A DNA stretch of 64,000 nt, from assembly GCF_001535545.1 (NCBI RefSeq), contig NZ_CP014141.1:1808822-1872821 (forward strand), written 5' to 3'. The notes under the pieces are model-generated. The model was not told the DNA's origin and ran no database searches. It was given only the letters and a program-made list of their open reading frames with translations. Positions 46,276-55,846 of the stretch are shown here, one piece after another. Made by a program: the position numbers and the translations under genes. Origin of the DNA: Thermus parvatiensis. GTDB lineage: Bacteria; Deinococcota; Deinococci; Deinococcales; Thermaceae. Within the stretch, counting starts at the first letter, position 1, and every line of letters starts with the position of its first letter.

Positions 46276-47419
46276 TCACCCCCGGGTCCTCGTTGGGCGG
46301 AGCAGGGGTAAGTAGAGGGAAAGGGCCAGAAGGAGGAGGCCCAAAAGCCCGGCGAAGGCCGCCCCATACCCCAGGGTGCCCACCACCATCCCCATCCCCC
46401 ACTGCAGGAGGAAGGTGCCCCCGATGGCGAACAGGTTCACCAAGGTGGTCCCCCGGGCCACCAGGTGGCTTGGCACCAGCTCGCGGGCCTGGGTGAGGGT
46501 CAGGATGTTGAAAGCGCCAAAAAGGCCCAGGAAGAGGTAGGCGGGCCCCAGGAGCTTCAGGGAAAGAAGCCCAATCCCCAGGGCAAAGAGGAGGGCGGAG
46601 GCTAGAAGAACCCGGGCGGTACCCAGGCGATCGGCCAAGAACCCCGAGACCAGAAAGCCCGCCACGGCGCTACCCGAGTAGAGGAAGAGGAGGTTGCCCA
46701 CCGCCACCGCCTCCAGGCCCAGATGGTAGGCGTAGGCCCCCGCCCAGAGGGTCTGGAGGGCCAGAAAGCTTCCCCCGAAGGCCAAGCCGAGAAAGGCCAC
46801 CCGCAGGAGCCTGCCGTTCCGCAGGACCTCCCCGAGGCTTACCCTCGCACCCCCTTGGGGCCAAGGGACCCCTGGAGGGGTGTTTCTCACCCCCAGGTAG
46901 ATGAGGAGGGCCACCAGGACCACCACCCCGACCCCAGGAGGAAGACGCCGCGCCACCCTAAGGCCTCCTTGAGGAGGGCCAAGGGGGTGGCCGCCAGAAG
47001 CCCCCCCGTGGCCCCCAGGCCCACCAGCAGGGTGGAAACCGTAGCGTAGGTTCGGGGGAACCAGAGGCTGAAGGCCTTCATGGAGCCCATCAAGGCGGCG
47101 GCCATCCCCACCCCGATGAGGCTGCGGCCCAGGGCCAAGACGGCGAAGCTTTGCGCCAGGCCGAAGACCACGCTCCCCAGGGCGGCCACGAGGAGGAGGG
47201 CCGGGGTGACGGCCCGGGGCCCCACCCGGTCCAAAAGCCCCCCAGGGGGAGCTGGGCCGCGGCGAAGGCCAGGTAGAAGAGGCTCGTCATGAAGCCAAGC
47301 TCCGCCGGGCCTAGGCCCAGGTCCCGGGAAAGGTCCTTGGCCAGCACCGCATTGGCCGAGCGGTAGAAGTAGGAGAGGAAGTAGCCCAGGGTGAAGAGGA
47401 AAAAGATCCTTGCCGCCAT
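46276..47419 (-). CDS. MFS transporter (two frameshifts)
   Basis: 381 residues after repair, 12 predicted helices. Starts [21 protein letters not shown], a segment common to the NNP/ACS-type anion:cation symporters and their relatives; motif A is degenerate ([10 protein letters not shown]). Missing bases are inferred at the runs 47238-47243 and 46932-46935, which rejoin QLPLGG to LLDRVGPR and VFLLG to [10 protein letters not shown]. The substrate is not assignable. Starts 1 bp after the EamA gene upstream. Confidence 0.85.
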
Positions 47420-47420
47420 A

Positions 47421-48232
47421 TCACCTCCGGTTTAGCGCTACCCCCAGAAGGATGAGAAAGCCGCCCAAAAGGGCCTCGAGGCTTAGGGGCTGCCCCGCCA
47501 GGGGCCAGGCGAAGAGGGCCCCGCTCAGGGGCTCCAGCATGGCCACCAGGGTGGCGGTGCGGGCGGGGAGGGTCCGCACCCCGAGGAGGAAGAGGCCGAA
47601 GGGGACCACCGTGCCCAGGGTGACCAGGTAGGCCACCGCCCCCCACTGGGCCGGGCCGAGGGCCAGCACCTTCTCCCCGTGAAGCCCGAGGACGGGAAGG
47701 GAGAGGAGGGCCCCCACCCCCGTGGCCACCCCGAGGGCCACGAAGGCGGGCGTGCGGAGGCCGTGGGCGAAAGCGGCGTAGGCCGCAAAGGAAACGGCGG
47801 AAAGGAGGCCGTAGGCCACGCCTAAAGCCCCTCCCCGAAGCCCCTCGGGCCCCACCACCAGGAGGTAGGCCCCCAGGAGGGCGAGCCCCACCCCAAAAAG
47901 CGCCCGCCCGGGAAGCCTCTCCCCCTTGAGGAGGGCGTAGAGGGTGAGGAGGGAGGGGGCGAGGTACTGGAGGAAGATCCCCGTGGCCACCGTGGTGGCG
48001 TGGATGGCCAGGTAGTAAAAGGCCTGGGCCCCGGAGAGGGCGAGGCCCACCCCGAGGAGCCGCCGCCTCTCAGTGGGGTGGGGTGGGCGGGCGAGGACGA
48101 GGGGCAGGAGGAGGAGGAAGCTCAGGAGGAAGCGCAAGGGGATGAGGACCTCCGGGGGAATCTCCCGCATGAACCGCCCCGCCAAAGCCCCCCAAGCCCC
48201 CAAAGCAGGGCGGCGAGGGCCACGTAGCTCAC
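47421..48232 (-). CDS. EamA/DMT-family permease 1 (one frameshift)
   Basis: 270 residues after repair, about ten helices in two EamA repeats (first ends near [12 protein letters not shown]). The GTG start at 48232 overlaps the stop of the upstream EamA gene (GTGA). One more base in the run at 48188-48193 joins LLWGLGG to [13 protein letters not shown]. Family members export amino acids, drugs or metabolites; the substrate is unknown. Confidence 0.87.
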
Positions 48233-49123
48233 CGCCTACCCCCCACGACGGCCAAAGCCACCCCCACGAGAAGGATCAAGGCCCCGAGGAGGACCTGGCT
48301 TCCGGGGAGCTCCCCGAAGAGGAGGTAGGCGAGGAGGCTGGCCCCCACCGGCTCAAAGAGGATGGCCAGGGTGACCAGCACCGGCGGGATGTGCCGGGTG
48401 GCCCAGTTGAAGCTGGTGTGGCCCACGAGCTGGGGAAGGAGGGCCATGAGGAGGAGGTAGGCGTAGACCTCGAGGGGATACCCCCCGTACCCCCCGCCGA
48501 AGAGGTAGGGCAGGGGAAGCAGGAGAAGGGCCGCCGCGGTGTAGGCCACGCGGACGTAGGCCCAGGTGGAAAGCCCCCGCCTTTGGGCCTCCCGCCCGAG
48601 GAGGAAGTAGCAAGAGGCCGCCACCGCCCCGAGGAGGGCGAGGAAGTCCCCGAGGAGGGGGTTGGCCCCCCTCCGCCCTCGCTGTCCCCCAGGCCGATGA
48701 GGACCCCCCGAGGAGGGCCACCCCCACGCCGAGCAGGGTGAGGAAGGAAGGCCGCTCCCCAAAAAGCCACCAGCCCAAAAGGGTGACCCACACGGGGTTG
48801 GTGGTGACGAGGGCGGTGCTCGCCGCCACGGAGGTGTAGGAGAGGGAGGTGATCCAGAAGGCGAAGTGGAGGGCGAGGAACCCCCCGGCGGCCAAGGCGA
48901 AGGGCAGCCCCGCCCTGCCCCCCAAGGGCCGCGTCCAGCCGGGGGCGAGGAGGAGGGCGGCCAGGGCCAGGCGCCCCGCGCTCATCACCAGGCTGAAGGC
49001 GAGGCTTTGGTCCCCGGAGGCCCGAAGGGCCAGGCGCACCAGGATGCTCCCGAAGCTTATGGCCAGGATGCCCACGAGAAGGACGGCGGCGATCTTCCAC
49101 CCCGGGGGGCGCATGGTGCGCAT
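48229..49123 (-). CDS. EamA/DMT-family permease 2 (two frameshifts)
   Basis: 298 residues after repair, ten helices. N-terminal repeat has SILVRLALRASGDQS and FWITSLSYTSVAASTALVTT (split here), the C-terminal repeat GHTSFNWATRHIPP. Missing bases at the runs 48704-48709 and 48666-48671 rejoin ALLGG to VLIGLGDSEGG and GGGG to ANPLLGDF. First of three transporter genes on one strand (EamA, EamA, MFS). Confidence 0.87.
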
Positions 49124-49209
49124 TTTTACACAAGGGAAGCCTTCCGGGAAGCGTCAAAGTAGTGTAGCCCAAGGGAAAACCCGGGGACGGACGCCCCACC
49201 CCGCGCTGG

Positions 49210-49215
49210 TATACT
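49210..49215 (+). promoter_or_regulatory. -10 box of the pnt operon (TATACT)
   Basis: TATACT lies 19 nt before the ATG, with GAAGGAGG between, so this mRNA has a short leader and a strong ribosome site. Confidence 0.6.
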
Positions 49216-49234
49216 TCCCCCGAAGGAGGCGCCT

Positions 49235-50362
49235 ATGGTGACCGTCGTGGTTCCCAAGGAAAGGGCCCCAGGGGAAAGGAGGGTGGCCCTGGTGCCCGAG
49301 GTGGTGGCCCGCCTGGTCAAGCAGGGGGCCCGGGTTCGGGTGGAAAAGGGCGCCGGCGAGGGGGCCTACTACCCGGACGCCGCCTACCTCGAGGCGGGGG
49401 CGGAGGTGGTGGAGCGAGGGGCGCTCCTCAAGGGAGCCAACCTCCTCTTCACCGTCCAGCCGCCGCCGGAGGATCTGATCGCCGCCCTGGAGCCTGGGGC
49501 CATCGTGGTGGGCTTCGTCCAGCCCCACAAGAACCTGGAGCTGGTGCGGGCCCTACAGGCGAAGAAGGCCACGGTGATCGCCATGGAGCTCATCCCCCGC
49601 ATCACCCGGGCCCAGAGCATGGACGCCCTCTCCAGCCAGGCCACGGTGGCGGGGTATCTGGCGGCCCTCCACGCTGCCAGGCTCTCCCCCCGTTTCTTCC
49701 CCATGCTCACTACGGCGGCGGGCACCATCCGCCCCGCCAAGGTGATGGTCATGGGGGTGGGGGTGGCGGGCCTCATGGCCATCGCCACCGCCAAGCGCCT
49801 GGGGGCCCAGGTCTTCGCCTACGACGTGCGCAAGGCCGCCCTAGAGCAGGCCCTCTCCCTGGGGGCGAAGCCCATTGAGCTCCCCATCAGCGCGGAAGGG
49901 GAGGGCGGCTACGCCCGCGAGCTCACCGAGGAGGAAAAGCGCATCCAGCACGAGGCCCTGCGCGAGCACGTGGCGGGCATGGACGTCCTCATTACCACCG
50001 CCCAGGTGCCGGGCCGCCGGGCCCCCATCCTCCTCACCGAGGACATGATGGACCGCCTGAAGCCCGGGACCGTGGTGGTGGACCTGGCCGCCGAGAGTGG
50101 GGGCAACTGCGTCCTCACCAAGCCCGGGGAGGTGGTGGAGGTGAAGGGGGTGCGGATTTTTGGCCCCTTGAACCTGCCGAGCGAGCTTTCCGTCCACGCT
50201 TCGGAGATGTACGCCAAAAACCTCTTTAACCTCTCCAGCCTCCTCATAGAAAAGGGGGAGTTCGCCCCCAAATGGGAGGACGAGATCATCCAGGGAGCAC
50301 TTCTGATGAAGGAAGGGGAGATCCTGCACGGGCCCACCAAGGCCCTCGTGGGAGGTGCGTGA
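49235..50362 (+). CDS. pntAA: NAD(P) transhydrogenase subunit alpha 1 (NAD-binding domain I)
   Basis: 375 residues. Domain I with the alanine-dehydrogenase-like start VPKERAPGERRVALVPE, the NAD Rossmann loop GVGVAGLMAIATAKRLGAQV and the mobile loop region. It passes hydride between NAD(H) and NADP(H), driven by proton flow. In Thermus the enzyme is split into three chains, as here. The stop overlaps the next start by one base. Confidence 0.96.
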   Translation: MVTVVVPKERAPGERRVALVPEVVARLVKQGARVRVEKGAGEGAYYPDAAYLEAGAEVVERGALLKGANLLFTVQPPPEDLIAALEPGAIVVGFVQPHKNLELVRALQAKKATVIAMELIPRITRAQSMDALSSQATVAGYLAALHAARLSPRFFPMLTTAAGTIRPAKVMVMGVGVAGLMAIATAKRLGAQVFAYDVRKAALEQALSLGAKPIELPISAEGEGGYARELTEEEKRIQHEALREHVAGMDVLITTAQVPGRRAPILLTEDMMDRLKPGTVVVDLAAESGGNCVLTKPGEVVEVKGVRIFGPLNLPSELSVHASEMYAKNLFNLSSLLIEKGEFAPKWEDEIIQGALLMKEGEILHGPTKALVGGA

Positions 50363-50664
50363 TGGAGTTTGGCTTCTGGTCGGCGCTTTACATTTTTGTG
50401 CTCACCGCCTTTTTGGGCTACGAGCTCATCACCCGGGTGCCCGTGATCCTCCACACCCCCTTGATGTCGGGCTCCAACTTCATCCACGGGGTGGTGGTGG
50501 TGGGGGCCATGGTGGTCCTGGGCCACGCGGAGACGGGCCTGGAAAAGCTCATCGGTTTCCTGGGGGTCATCCTGGGGGCGGCCAACGCCGCCGGGGGGTA
50601 TGCGGTCACGGTGCGCATGCTGGAGATGTTTGAGAAGAAGCCCGGCAAGGGGGGTGGTCAGTAA
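50362..50664 (+). CDS. pntAB: NAD(P) transhydrogenase subunit alpha 2 (membrane)
   Basis: 100 residues, three transmembrane helices (LYIFVLTAFLGYELITRV, HGVVVVGAMVVLGHAE, LIGFLGVILGAANAAGGY). This is the alpha part of the proton-channel domain II. Start and stop each overlap the neighbouring genes by one base (TGATG and TAATG), so all three are tightly coupled. Confidence 0.95.
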   Translation: MEFGFWSALYIFVLTAFLGYELITRVPVILHTPLMSGSNFIHGVVVVGAMVVLGHAETGLEKLIGFLGVILGAANAAGGYAVTVRMLEMFEKKPGKGGGQ

Positions 50665-52016
50665 TGGACCTCATCCAGGCAGCCTACTTCGTGGTGGCCA
50701 TCCTCTTCATCGTGGGGCTAAAGCGCATGGCCCATCCCACCACGGCCAAAAGCGGCATCGTCTGGGCGGGCTTTGGCATGGTCCTCGCCGTGCTCGCCAC
50801 CTTCTTCTGGCCGGGGATGGGGAACTTCGGCCTCATGCTTCTGGCCTTGCTCCTGGGTTCGGTGGTGGCCTGGTGGGCGGCGGTGCGGGTGGCCATGACG
50901 GACATGCCCCAGATGGTGGCCATCTACAACGGCATGGGGGGCGGGGCGGCCGCGACCATCGCCTCCGTGGAACTCCTCAAGGGGGCCTTTGAGAACACGG
51001 GGCTCATGGCCTTGGCCATCCTGGGCGGCCTCATCGGGAGCGTGGCCTTCACGGGGAGCCTCATCGCCTTCGCCAAGCTCCAGGGGATCATGAAGAGCCG
51101 CCCCATCCTCTTCCCGGGGCAGAAGGCGGTGAACGCCCTGGTCCTCCTGGTCACGGTGGCCCTGGGCTTCTCCCTCCTCTGGAACGACGCCACGGCGAGC
51201 ATCGTCCTCTTCTTCCTCCTCGCCCTTCTCTTTGGCGTCCTCATGACCCTCCCCATCGGCGGCGGGGACATGCCCGTGGCCATCTCCTTCTACAACGCCT
51301 TCACGGGGATGGCCGTGGGCTTTGAGGGCTTTGCCGTGGGGAACCCGGCCCTCATGGTGGCGGGCACCCTGGTGGGGGCGGCGGGCACCCTCCTCACCGT
51401 GCTCATGGCGAGGGCCATGAACCGCTCGGTGTGGAGCGTCCTGGTGGGGGGCTTCGGCGTGGAGCAGGAGGCGGGCGAGGTCAAGGGAAGCCTCAAGCCC
51501 ATTGACGTGGAGGACGCCGCCGTCATGCTGGCCTACGCGAGCAAGGTGGTCTTCGTGCCCGGCTACGGCATGGCCCTCTCCCAGGCGCAACACAAGCTGA
51601 AGGAGCTCGCGGACCTCCTCGAGGCCCGCGGGGTGGAGGTGAAGTTCGCCATCCACCCGGTGGCGGGGCGGATGCCGGGGCACATGAACGTCCTTTTGGC
51701 CGAGGCCGGGGTGGACTACGACAAGCTCAAGGACCTGGAGGAGATCAACCCCGAGTTCCCCACGGTGGACGTGGCCGTGGTCATCGGGGCGAACGACGTG
51801 GTGAACCCCGCTGCCCGCCGTCCGGGAAGCCCGCTTTACGGCATGCCCATCCTGGACGTGGACAAGGCCAAGAACGTCATCGTCATCAAGCGGGGGCAGG
51901 GGAAGGGCTTCGCCGGGGTGGAGAACGAGCTCTTCTACGCCGACAACACCCGGATGCTCTACGGGGACGCGCAGAAGGTCCTCACCGAGCTCATCCAGGC
52001 CCTGAAAAAGCTTTAG
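50664..52016 (+). CDS. pntB: NAD(P) transhydrogenase subunit beta
   Basis: 450 residues. About nine membrane helices (domain II) followed by the NADP-binding domain III, with VPGYGMALSQAQHKLKEL, HPVAGRMPGHMNVLLAEA and VVIGANDVVNPAA as the conserved loops. Completes the transhydrogenase that makes NADPH at the expense of the proton gradient. Confidence 0.96.
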   Translation: MDLIQAAYFVVAILFIVGLKRMAHPTTAKSGIVWAGFGMVLAVLATFFWPGMGNFGLMLLALLLGSVVAWWAAVRVAMTDMPQMVAIYNGMGGGAAATIASVELLKGAFENTGLMALAILGGLIGSVAFTGSLIAFAKLQGIMKSRPILFPGQKAVNALVLLVTVALGFSLLWNDATASIVLFFLLALLFGVLMTLPIGGGDMPVAISFYNAFTGMAVGFEGFAVGNPALMVAGTLVGAAGTLLTVLMARAMNRSVWSVLVGGFGVEQEAGEVKGSLKPIDVEDAAVMLAYASKVVFVPGYGMALSQAQHKLKELADLLEARGVEVKFAIHPVAGRMPGHMNVLLAEAGVDYDKLKDLEEINPEFPTVDVAVVIGANDVVNPAARRPGSPLYGMPILDVDKAKNVIVIKRGQGKGFAGVENELFYADNTRMLYGDAQKVLTELIQALKKL

Positions 52017-52019
52017 GCC

Positions 52020-52048
52020 TTGACGACACAAGGCCCCTCGCTTAGACT
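52020..52048 (+). promoter_or_regulatory. rplJL promoter
   Basis: TTGACG (52020-52025), 17 bp, TAGACT (52043-52048), beginning just after the pntB stop. Confidence 0.85.
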
Positions 52049-52054
52049 CCAGGG

Positions 52055-52204
52055 TGGCACCCCGGGCGCGCCAGCGCCCAGGCCAAAGACAGCGGGGGGC
52101 CTTCGGGCCTTAAAAAGCCCGCCGAGGCGCTTGAGGGGGAGCGTTTCCTCGGAAATCCCAGGACAAACCGGCCGGGGTTCCCCTGCCCCGAAAGGGAGGA
52201 AGGC
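52055..52204 (+). promoter_or_regulatory. L10 leader (ribosomal protein autoregulatory RNA)
   Basis: A GC-rich, highly structured leader of about 150 nt lies between the promoter and rplJ. It contains GGGGGGCCTTCGGGCC-type stems and the segment around 52120-52160 expected to form the kink-turn bound by the L10-L12 complex. Placement and size match the known L10 leader family; I have not folded it in full. Confidence 0.7.
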
Positions 52205-52726
52205 GTGCCGAACAAGCGCAACGTTGAGCTTCTGGCCACCCTCAAGGAGAACCTTGAGCGGGCCCAGGGCTCCTTCTTCCTCGTGAACTACCAGGGGCTC
52301 CCCGCCAAGGAAACCCACGCCCTCCGCCAGGCCCTGAAGCAGAACGGGGCCAGGCTCTTCGTCGCCAAGAACACCCTGATCCGCCTGGCCCTCAAGGAGC
52401 TGGGGCTGCCGGAGCTGGACGGGCTCCAGGGCCCGAGCGCCGTGGTCTTCTACGAGGACCCGGTGGCCGCGGCCAAGACCCTGGTCCAGTTCGCCAAGAG
52501 CAACCCCAAGGGCATCCCCCAGGTGAAAAGCGGCCTCCTCCAGGGCCAGATCCTTACGGCCAAGGACGTGGAGGCCCTGGCGGAGCTGCCCACCATGGAC
52601 GAGCTCCGGGCGGAGCTCGTGGGGGTGCTCCAGGCGCCCATGGCGGAGCTCGTGGGCGTGCTTGGCGGCGTGGCCCGCGAGCTGGTAGGCATCCTGGAAG
52701 CGTACGCGGAGAAGAAGGCGGCTTAA
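52205..52726 (+). CDS. rplJ: 50S ribosomal protein L10
   Basis: 173 residues from GTG 52205 with GGGAGGAAGG upstream. [18 protein letters not shown] and [10 protein letters not shown] are typical L10; the C-terminal helix ([26 protein letters not shown] in part) binds L7/L12 dimers of the stalk. Followed by rplL after 13 bp. Unlike many bacteria, no rpoB follows within the window. Confidence 0.97.
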
Positions 52727-52739
52727 GAGGAGGTAAGCG

Positions 52740-53117
52740 ATGGCTCTGGACATTGAACGGATCAAGGAAGAGCTCTCCCAGGCTACGGTTCTGGAACTCA
52801 AGCAGCTGATTGACGCCCTCAAGGAGGCTTGGGGCGTGACCGCCGCGGCCCCCGTGGCCGTGGCCGCGGCCCCTGCGGCCGGGGCGGCCGCCGCTCCCGC
52901 CGAGGAGAAGACGGAGTTCGACGTCATCCTCAAGGAGGCGGGGGCCAAGAAGCTGGAGGTCATCAAGGAGCTCCGCGCCATCACGGGGCTTGGCCTCAAG
53001 GAGGCCAAGGACCTGGCCGAGAAGGGCGGCCCCATCAAGGAGGGCGTCTCCAAGCAGGAGGCGGAGGAGATCAAGAAGAAGCTCGAGGCCGTGGGCGCGG
53101 TGGTGGAGCTCAAGTAA
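52740..53117 (+). CDS. rplL: 50S ribosomal protein L7/L12
   Basis: 125 residues. N-terminal dimer domain, Ala/Pro-rich hinge ([18 protein letters not shown]), and the C-terminal factor-binding domain with [17 protein letters not shown] and [14 protein letters not shown]. Preceded by GAGGAGG. Ends in a strong terminator. Confidence 0.98.
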   Translation: MALDIERIKEELSQATVLELKQLIDALKEAWGVTAAAPVAVAAAPAAGAAAAPAEEKTEFDVILKEAGAKKLEVIKELRAITGLGLKEAKDLAEKGGPIKEGVSKQEAEEIKKKLEAVGAVVELK

Positions 53118-53137
53118 CCGCCGCCCTGCGGGGTGCC

Positions 53138-53168
53138 CCCGGGCCCCATGGGGCCCGGGTTCTCCTTT
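53138..53168 (+). terminator. rplJL terminator
   Basis: CCCGGGCCCC-AT-GGGGCCCGGG stem followed by TTCTCCTTTA. Confidence 0.85.
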
Positions 53169-54280
53169 AGCGGAGGACGACCCCGGGCCGCACCCTTAGG
53201 GCCCGGAGAAGGGGAAGAAGGGCGGAAAGCAGAACGGCAAGAAGGCTCGCCCCGCTTACCCAAAGGAAGTCGGCGAGGCGCATCTCCACGGGGAGGTGGG
53301 TGAGGAAGTAGAGCTCCCCGGGGAGGTCCAGGGGGCGGCGGGCCAAGTAGAGGCCGAGGAGGTAGCCGAGGAGGTTGCCCAAGGCCACGCCCCCCACCCC
53401 CAGGATCGCCCCCTCCAGGGCGAAGACCAGGCCCACGGTCCCCCTCGAGGCCCCCATGGCCCGGAGAAGGGCGATCTCCGGGGTCTTCTCCACCACCTTG
53501 AGGAAGAGGAGGTTGGCCACCCCAAGGGCGGCCACAGCCACGATGAGGAAGATCAAAAGGCCGAGGACCTGCCGCTGCAGGGAAAGCTGCTCCAAGAGGG
53601 TGCGCTGGGTGTCCTGCCAGGGCTGGGGGAAGAAGCGGCTTCCCGCCAGGGCCCACCCCACCTCCCGGGCCCGCCAGGGGTCCTTTAGGCGCACCTGGTA
53701 CCCCTGGGCCTCGAGGCCGGAAAGGCGCTTCACGCTCTCCAGGTCGGTGAAGGCGAAGCCGCTGTCAATGAGGTAGTTCCCGGTGCGGAAGCTCCCGAGC
53801 ACCTTGAGCTCCACCCGCTCCTGCGTGGCGGAAAGGGCGTAGAGCCGGTCCCCGGGCCGGGCGTCAAGGCTCTGCATCAGGGCCGCGCCCAGGTAGATCC
53901 CCCGGGCTCCAGCCTGAGCCCGAGCTCGGGGTAAAGGGCCTCCCCGCCCGCACCGAGCCCCACCAGGGTGGCGAAGTCCACCCCAGGCCCCCGGCCCGCC
54001 TCGGCGGGCCGGGTGAGGAGGGCCTTGGTGGCGGCGAAGGGGGCCGCCGCCTCCACCTCCGGGTGGGAAGGGAGGGGGGAAGGGTGGGCTCCAGGCTGAA
54101 GAGGACGAGCTGGGGGTAGGCCTTGAGCGTGGCCCGGACGAGGCCGTCCATGAAGCCGTTGGCCAGGGAAAGGGCCACCAAAAGCACCCCCACCCCCACG
54201 CCCACGCCCAAGACGGCGAGGGCGCTTTGGAGGGGGCGGCGCCAGATGTAGGCCCAGGCGAGGAAGAGGGCGAAGCGCAC
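53167..54280 (-). CDS. FtsX/LolE-type ABC transporter permease (two frameshifts)
   Basis: 371 residues after repair. One N-terminal helix (LQSALAVLGVGVGVGVLLVAL), a large extracytoplasmic domain, then three helices ending ALLPLLRALRVRPGVVLR, the MacB/LolC layout. EKTPEIALLRAMGAS is the family's coupling segment. Missing bases at 54074-54079 and 53899-53903 rejoin EPTLPP to LPSHPEVEA and RLEPGG to IYLGAAL. GTG 54280 lies 6 nt after TATCCT. No ATPase gene is adjacent, so its partner is elsewhere. Confidence 0.87.
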
Positions 54281-54286
54281 GCCTTC

Positions 54287-54292
54287 AGGATA
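54287..54292 (-). promoter_or_regulatory. -10 box of the FtsX-type permease (TATCCT)
   Basis: Minus strand, 6 nt before the GTG start. Confidence 0.45.
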
Positions 54293-54301
54293 CGCGCGCC
54301 C

Positions 54302-54733
54302 TTACTCGGGGTAGGCCACCACCTCCAGCTGGACCTTGCGGCGGCCAAAGCGGAGGGCCGTGGCCCGGTCAGGGAACCAGATGTCTACTTTCTTGCGCCA
54401 GCGGGCGTTCATCACGTCCGCCACCACGAAGACGATGTCCTTGAAGAGGGCGTCAAACTGCCCCTTCCCCCGGCCGTAGATCGTGCCCAGGTCCTTAAGC
54501 CGGACCTTGGTGCCGAAGGGAAGGATCTCCAGAAGGTCCCGGCTCACCGCCAGGATCCCCAGGCGGGTCCGGGCCCCGGTGGCGGTGACGTGGGGGGTGG
54601 AGTCCGTCTCCCGGACGCTGGAGGTGTAGGCGGTGGCCTCCAGGATCAGGACCTTGGGCTTTCCCGCGCTCTGGGCCAAGGCCTGCGGCCACGGAACGGC
54701 GAGGAGGGTGACGGCTAGGAGAAGGCCACGCAT
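54302..54733 (-). CDS. Exported 3D-domain protein
   Basis: 143 residues. Signal peptide (MRGLLLAVTLLAVPWPQALAQ), then a 3D domain: EATAYTSSVRETD, TATGARTRLGILAVSRDLL, PFGTKVRLKD and the Asp-rich FVVADVMNARWRKKVDIWF. The 3D fold is the catalytic barrel of MltA/RpfB-type peptidoglycan-active enzymes. A role in cell-wall turnover is likely but inferred. Confidence 0.85.
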   Translation of the reverse strand: MRGLLLAVTLLAVPWPQALAQSAGKPKVLILEATAYTSSVRETDSTPHVTATGARTRLGILAVSRDLLEILPFGTKVRLKDLGTIYGRGKGQFDALFKDIVFVVADVMNARWRKKVDIWFPDRATALRFGRRKVQLEVVAYPE

Positions 54734-54919
54734 CGCCTCCTGAGTATGGGGACGAACCCTTGAGCCCCCTTAGAGAGGAAGGCGGCTTCCCTCATGAAAG
54801 CCCCGGGTTTTTATCTGCAAGGCTTTTGCAAACTCAAAAAGCCGCAGCGCACAGGAACGCGCCGCAGCAGGTTTTCTTACAAGAAGCTAAACTGCCTTCA
54901 TCTAGCCCTCATGATCCTC
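54734..54919. other. 186-bp spacer, AT-richer than its surroundings, no gene seen
   Basis: Contains the hairpin TTCTTACAAGAA, two copies of GCCGCAGC 19 bp apart (near 54840 and 54860), and A-rich and T-rich patches unusual for this genome. No ORF of note. It could hold promoter sequence for the 3D gene on the minus strand or a decayed insertion. Confidence 0.4.
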
Positions 54920-55717
54920 CTAAGGGCAGGGCGTGGAGGAGAGCTCCAGGGTGTAGCGGCCGCTCCCCTCCTCGTCAAACCCCGCCCGGGCGAGGCCCCG
55001 GTCCCGGACCACGAGGAGGGTGGCCGGGGAGAGGGGGGCGCAGTTTCGCACCGGGTCCAAAGCCCTCGGGTAGAGGTCGTCGGGACCGTTGTAGAGGAGG
55101 GCCACCAGGTCCAGAGGGCCCGCGTAGGCAAGGCGCAGGTAGCCCCCAGCCCCGGAAACGTCGTAGCGGTCAAACTCCCCGACGAACTCAATGGCCCCCT
55201 GGACGCTTCCCGAGGTCAGCGCCTCCCCCTTGCCCGAGGGATTGGGCACAAACCCCGTGGCGGAGAGGTTCACCCGGTCCTCCGCCAGGGCGTAGTTCTC
55301 CACCCGCAGGTAGTAGGCCTGGCCCGCCTGCCCCCGGAAGTTAAGGCGCACCCCGGGGTCGGTGGTGATCCCTTGGGGCCTCAGGCCCAAGGGGGCCACC
55401 TCGGGGTAGGCCCCAAACCAGTTCCGGGCCACGCTCACCGCCTGGACCACGCCCCTTTCGTCCAGAAGGACCAGGCGGAGCCGGGCGCTGAGCTCTAGCC
55501 CAGCCGAAACCGCCGCCACCTCCACGGCCCCGTCCTGGGCGGGAAGAAGGCGGAAGACGGCCACCCCCGGGCGCAGGCTTCCGCCGGAGGCCTCCTGGGC
55601 CGGGGGCAGGGTGGCCACCAGGCTCTCCCCCACGGGGAGGTCCCCCGCCAAAGGCGGGCCCAGGGAAAGGTTGCAGGCCGCAAGGAAAAGCGAAAGCAGG
55701 GCCAGAATCCGCCACAT
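54920..55717 (-). CDS. Lipoprotein of unknown function
   Basis: 265 residues. Signal peptide with lipobox LAAC (MWRILALLSLFLAAC). The mature part is beta-rich with repeated blocks (AYYLRVENYALAEDRVNLSA; FDRYDVSGAGGYLRLAYAGPLD in parts) resembling pre-peptidase C-terminal-like folds found in surface proteins. I do not recognise the family. It is followed by a 130-bp gap that contains only its promoter-side sequence and no other gene. Confidence 0.72.
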   Translation of the reverse strand: MWRILALLSLFLAACNLSLGPPLAGDLPVGESLVATLPPAQEASGGSLRPGVAVFRLLPAQDGAVEVAAVSAGLELSARLRLVLLDERGVVQAVSVARNWFGAYPEVAPLGLRPQGITTDPGVRLNFRGQAGQAYYLRVENYALAEDRVNLSATGFVPNPSGKGEALTSGSVQGAIEFVGEFDRYDVSGAGGYLRLAYAGPLDLVALLYNGPDDLYPRALDPVRNCAPLSPATLLVVRDRGLARAGFDEEGSGRYTLELSSTPCP

Positions 55718-55846
55718 CCACCTCCACCTCCCTCTTTCCCCTCAGGATACCCGGGGAAGAGCCCGGACGGGTTAAGGTGCCCTTTAGGTGCAAAAGCCTC
55801 CCCAAAGCCCCGGCTTGGGCTAGGCAACCAAAGGACGGGCCCTTCG

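Noticed and set aside
46096..46311. A 71-codon frame in the comM-MFS spacer
   Set aside because: No ribosome site, Pro/Gly/Arg-rich composition and overlap with the MFS gene end on the other strand.
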